Shown: in pieces, positions 61,869 through 64,000 of the stretch
Position numbering within the stretch: position 1 is the stretch's first letter
Layout: each line of letters starts with the position of its first letter
Assembly (NCBI GenBank): GCA_045806965.1
Contig: JBJMIG010000065.1
Location: forward strand, 35,754-99,753
Direction: 5' to 3'
Length of the DNA stretch: 64,000 nt
DNA from: DASYTH01 sp045806965
GTDB lineage: Bacteria; Actinomycetota; Actinomycetes; Mycobacteriales; Pseudonocardiaceae
The notes under the pieces: model-generated
The model's database searches: none
What the model saw: only the letters and a program-made list of their open reading frames with translations
Told to the model about the DNA's origin: nothing
Program-made: the position numbers and the translations under genes

Positions 61869-63338
61869 ATGGCGAAACAGGTCGGCACGGGGACGGCCGG
61901 GCCGGCAGGAGATCTGCGGCCGGCATCGGCTCATCCCGACGACGGCGTGACGGTCCAGCCGGTGCGTGCGTACCTTGCCGCACGTCGCGGTGAGTTTGTC
62001 GATCAGCTCAGCGAGTGGGTGCGGCTGCGGTCGGTGGACGGGGTGCCCGAGCATGAGATCGACCTGGTGCGTTCCGCGCAGTGGCTGGCCGCGGCATTGC
62101 GAGAGACGGGTTTTCCTACGGTGGAGGTGTGGGACACCGAGGGTGCGCCCGCCGTCTACGCCCGGTGGTGCGCCGCGCCCGACGCCGCGACCGTGCTGAT
62201 CTACAGTCACCACGACGTGCGGGCCGCCAAGAACGAGCAGTGGGAACAGACGCCGCCGTTTGAGCCGGTGTTGCGCGAGGGTCACCTGTACGGGCGCGGC
62301 ACGTCGGATGCCAAGGGTCAGGTCCTCGCGCACCTGTGGGGAATCCGAGCCCAGCTCGCCACCTCCGGGCGTGCCGCTCCACCGGTCAACCTCATCGTGC
62401 TGGTTGAGGGCGAGGAGGAGACCGGGTCGACGCACCTGGCGCAACTGTTGGCGGACAATCGAAGCCGGCTGGCCGCGGATCTCGTGGTCTACTCCGACAC
62501 GATGCTGTGGCGAGCGGATCACCCCGCGGTGTGCACCAGCCTGCGCGGGATGGTCAACGCCCAGATAGAGATCCGAGGCCCGCTGCGCGACATGCACAGC
62601 GGCGCGGTGTCCGGGGCGGCGCCCAATCCCATCGTGGAACTGTCCGCCCTGTTGGGACGGTTGCATGATGATCAAGGTCGGATAACCCTGCCCGGGTTCT
62701 ACGACGATGTGGCCGAGCCGTCGCGGGACAGGCGGGCGGAGTTGGCCGCGCTGCCGTTCACCGAGGAGGATTGGCTCGCCCGCTCGCAGACCCGCGGTCT
62801 GGCCGGTGAGGCCGGCTACACGGTGCCGGAGCGGCTGTTCGTGCGTCCCTCGGCGGAGGTGCTTTCGGTGATCGCCGGTGACCCGGTTGGGGTGCCGCGC
62901 GGGGCGATCCCGGCGGTGGCCCGAGCGGATCTGAGCATTCACACCGTCGCCGACCAGAGGATCCACGACGTGGCGGATCAGCTGCGCCGCTGGGTCGGAC
63001 GCAACATCAACGCCGGCTTCGACTACACCGTGACCGTCGATGAGCACACCGCCCAGGAGCCCTACCGCACCCCGCCCGGCCATCCGACGCTGCACGCACT
63101 CGCCGAGGCGATGCGGGAGGCGTTCGGCGGTCCCGTGGGACGGATGGGCAACGCCGGCGCCGGCCCAGCCGAGTTGCTGGCCCGCACCCTCGACGCTCCG
63201 GTCGTGTTCTTCGGCACCGGCCTGCTCGAGGACCGCTGGCACGACAGCGACGAAAGAGCGTCGATCGACGTACTGCTCGCCGGCGCGGCCACCCTCGCGC
63301 ATTTCTGGCCTCGTCTGGCCCAGATCGGCCAAGCCTGA
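61869..63338 (+). CDS. M20-family metallopeptidase/dipeptidase
   Basis: A 489-residue peptidase of the M20/CNDP-like group. Metal and catalytic residues: LIYSHHDVRAAKN (first His and Asp), GTSDAKGQV (bridging Asp), VEGEEETGS (catalytic and ligand Glu), VYSDTMLW (Asp), and the lid/dimer domain GPLRDMHSGAVSG. It hydrolyses dipeptides or removes acyl groups from amino acids; a short N-terminal extension has no signal peptide, so it is cytoplasmic. The start is ATG 61869 with GGAGG upstream. Confidence 0.9.
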   Translation: MAKQVGTGTAGPAGDLRPASAHPDDGVTVQPVRAYLAARRGEFVDQLSEWVRLRSVDGVPEHEIDLVRSAQWLAAALRETGFPTVEVWDTEGAPAVYARWCAAPDAATVLIYSHHDVRAAKNEQWEQTPPFEPVLREGHLYGRGTSDAKGQVLAHLWGIRAQLATSGRAAPPVNLIVLVEGEEETGSTHLAQLLADNRSRLAADLVVYSDTMLWRADHPAVCTSLRGMVNAQIEIRGPLRDMHSGAVSGAAPNPIVELSALLGRLHDDQGRITLPGFYDDVAEPSRDRRAELAALPFTEEDWLARSQTRGLAGEAGYTVPERLFVRPSAEVLSVIAGDPVGVPRGAIPAVARADLSIHTVADQRIHDVADQLRRWVGRNINAGFDYTVTVDEHTAQEPYRTPPGHPTLHALAEAMREAFGGPVGRMGNAGAGPAELLARTLDAPVVFFGTGLLEDRWHDSDERASIDVLLAGAATLAHFWPRLAQIGQA

Positions 63339-63468
63339 CCGCGTCGAGCCGGGTGGGTGGAGTCCGTCGACGGCGTCGGCTTCGACCTCGAAGCACTCGG
63401 CCACCGTGATCCGGAGGGTGAACGGCCGGCCATGGCGGCTACTCGCCGGGACGCATGTCGCGGTCTAC

Positions 63469-63493
63469 GTGTGCCGGGCTGGATCAGGGGTAT
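63469..63493 (+). promoter_or_regulatory. SigB/SigF-like promoter of the DUF4383 gene
   Basis: GTGT (63469-63472), a 15-nt spacer and GGGTAT (63488-63493), 33 nt before ATG 63527. Confidence 0.4.
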
Positions 63494-63526
63494 CCGCACC
63501 GGTGATTGAGTGACGGGAGTTTTGCC

Positions 63527-63976
63527 ATGGCCAATGCAAGAACCGATTCTGTCCGGAATCTGCATCCGCTCCGGCTGGCGGCCACCGTGGTTGCGGCGGT
63601 GTTTCTGCTGGTCGGCATTCTGGGGTTCATTCCCGGAGTGACCACTGATTATGACGGAATGGAATTCGCGGGGCACGAGTCGACGGCGATGTTGCTGGGC
63701 GTGTTCCACGTGTCGATCCTGCACAACGTCGTGCATCTGCTGTTCGGCGTCGTCGGCCTGATCATGGCCCGTACCGCTGCTGGCGCGGCCGGGTTCCTGA
63801 TCGGTGGCGGCGCGGTCTACCTGGTGTTGTGGATTTACGGGCTGGTCATCGATTTCGGCAGCAGCGCCAACTTCGTGCCGTTGAACACCGCCGACAACTG
63901 GCTGCACCTGCTGCTCGGTCTGGGCATGATCGCCCTCGGCGTGCTGCTGTCGCGACGCCGCGGGGTCACTGCCTGA
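63527..63976 (+). CDS. DUF4383 family membrane protein
   Basis: A 149-residue membrane protein with four hydrophobic segments. LGFIPGVTTDYDGMEFAG, LLGVFHVSILHNVVHLLFGVVG and NTADNWLHLLLGLGMI carry the DUF4383 pattern with conserved His and Asn inside the helices. The function is unknown; members are common in stress loci of actinomycetes. GGGAG lies 7 nt before ATG 63527. Confidence 0.88.
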   Translation: MANARTDSVRNLHPLRLAATVVAAVFLLVGILGFIPGVTTDYDGMEFAGHESTAMLLGVFHVSILHNVVHLLFGVVGLIMARTAAGAAGFLIGGGAVYLVLWIYGLVIDFGSSANFVPLNTADNWLHLLLGLGMIALGVLLSRRRGVTA

Positions 63977-64000
63977 CCCGCCGGGTGAGCGGAGTGGACT

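Overview
The window is very GC-rich, with dense genes, frequent GTG starts and many 4-bp ATGA or GTGA overlaps. Families such as DUF6292, DUF6098, DUF2243, DUF1360, DUF4383, GAF-ANTAR proteins, SpoIIE-type phosphatases and a BTAD regulator point to a soil actinomycete, most likely Pseudonocardiales-like (inference). I see no rRNA, tRNA, CRISPR array, integrase or transposase. It reads as a chromosomal accessory region built around stress response, cell-envelope sugar chemistry and plant or fungal polysaccharide degradation.

Layout. 1-7 kb: DUF2243 membrane protein, a short-chain dehydrogenase, a CYP152-type P450, a small BTAD regulator, and a manganese pair (Nramp transporter and Mn catalase). 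7-13 kb: a GAF-ANTAR / SpoIIE phosphatase pair, an epimerase-like protein, a stress-type SDR and a STAS protein. 13-23.3 kb: a ten-gene minus-strand operon for nucleotide-activated heptose (gmhB, gmhA, two hldE, an SDR, an aldehyde dehydrogenase and four glycosyltransferases), with a further GT9 gene just outside it. 23.6-38 kb: small stress-type genes, a CDGSH protein with a HemK2-like methyltransferase, alcohol dehydrogenase, GAF-ANTAR, GH62 arabinofuranosidase, DUF1360, topoisomerase IB, a carboxylate-amine ligase coupled to a diiron oxidase-like protein, and an MFS exporter. 38-48 kb: a frameshifted O-methyltransferase, a hydrolase, a TetR/SnoaL-like divergent pair, a PL9 pectate lyase, an ADH-AKR-cupin operon and a frameshifted inositol-phosphatase-like gene. 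48-55 kb: a large GH87-type glucanase, a GT1 glycosyltransferase and a GH11 xylanase / CE4 acetyl xylan esterase operon. 55-64 kb: an Orn/Lys/Arg decarboxylase, DUF6292, a second carboxylate-amine ligase, a second GAF-ANTAR / SpoIIE pair, an M20 peptidase and DUF4383.

How it fits together. Two themes recur. First, at least fifteen upstream regions carry a GNNT-N13..16-GGGTA promoter in the correct orientation, the form read by SigB/SigF-type stress sigma factors of actinomycetes. In six of them the -10 lies 8-9 nt from the start codon, which implies leaderless mRNAs. The partner-switch components (SpoIIE phosphatases, STAS protein, GAF-ANTAR sensors) lie among these putative targets. Second, secreted polysaccharide-degrading enzymes sit behind palindromic operators: a CebR-like box before GH62 and CGAAA/TTTCG boxes before GH62 and GH11.

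The best candidate for an undescribed system is the heptose operon, which makes ADP-D,D-heptose without an HldD epimerase in a Gram-positive and carries a second hldE and sugar-oxidising genes. Other candidates are an intergenic repeat family (AAGGTGACATT...) at three loci and the carboxylate-amine ligase / diiron oxidase pair. Two genes are broken by single-base frameshifts that may be sequencing errors.
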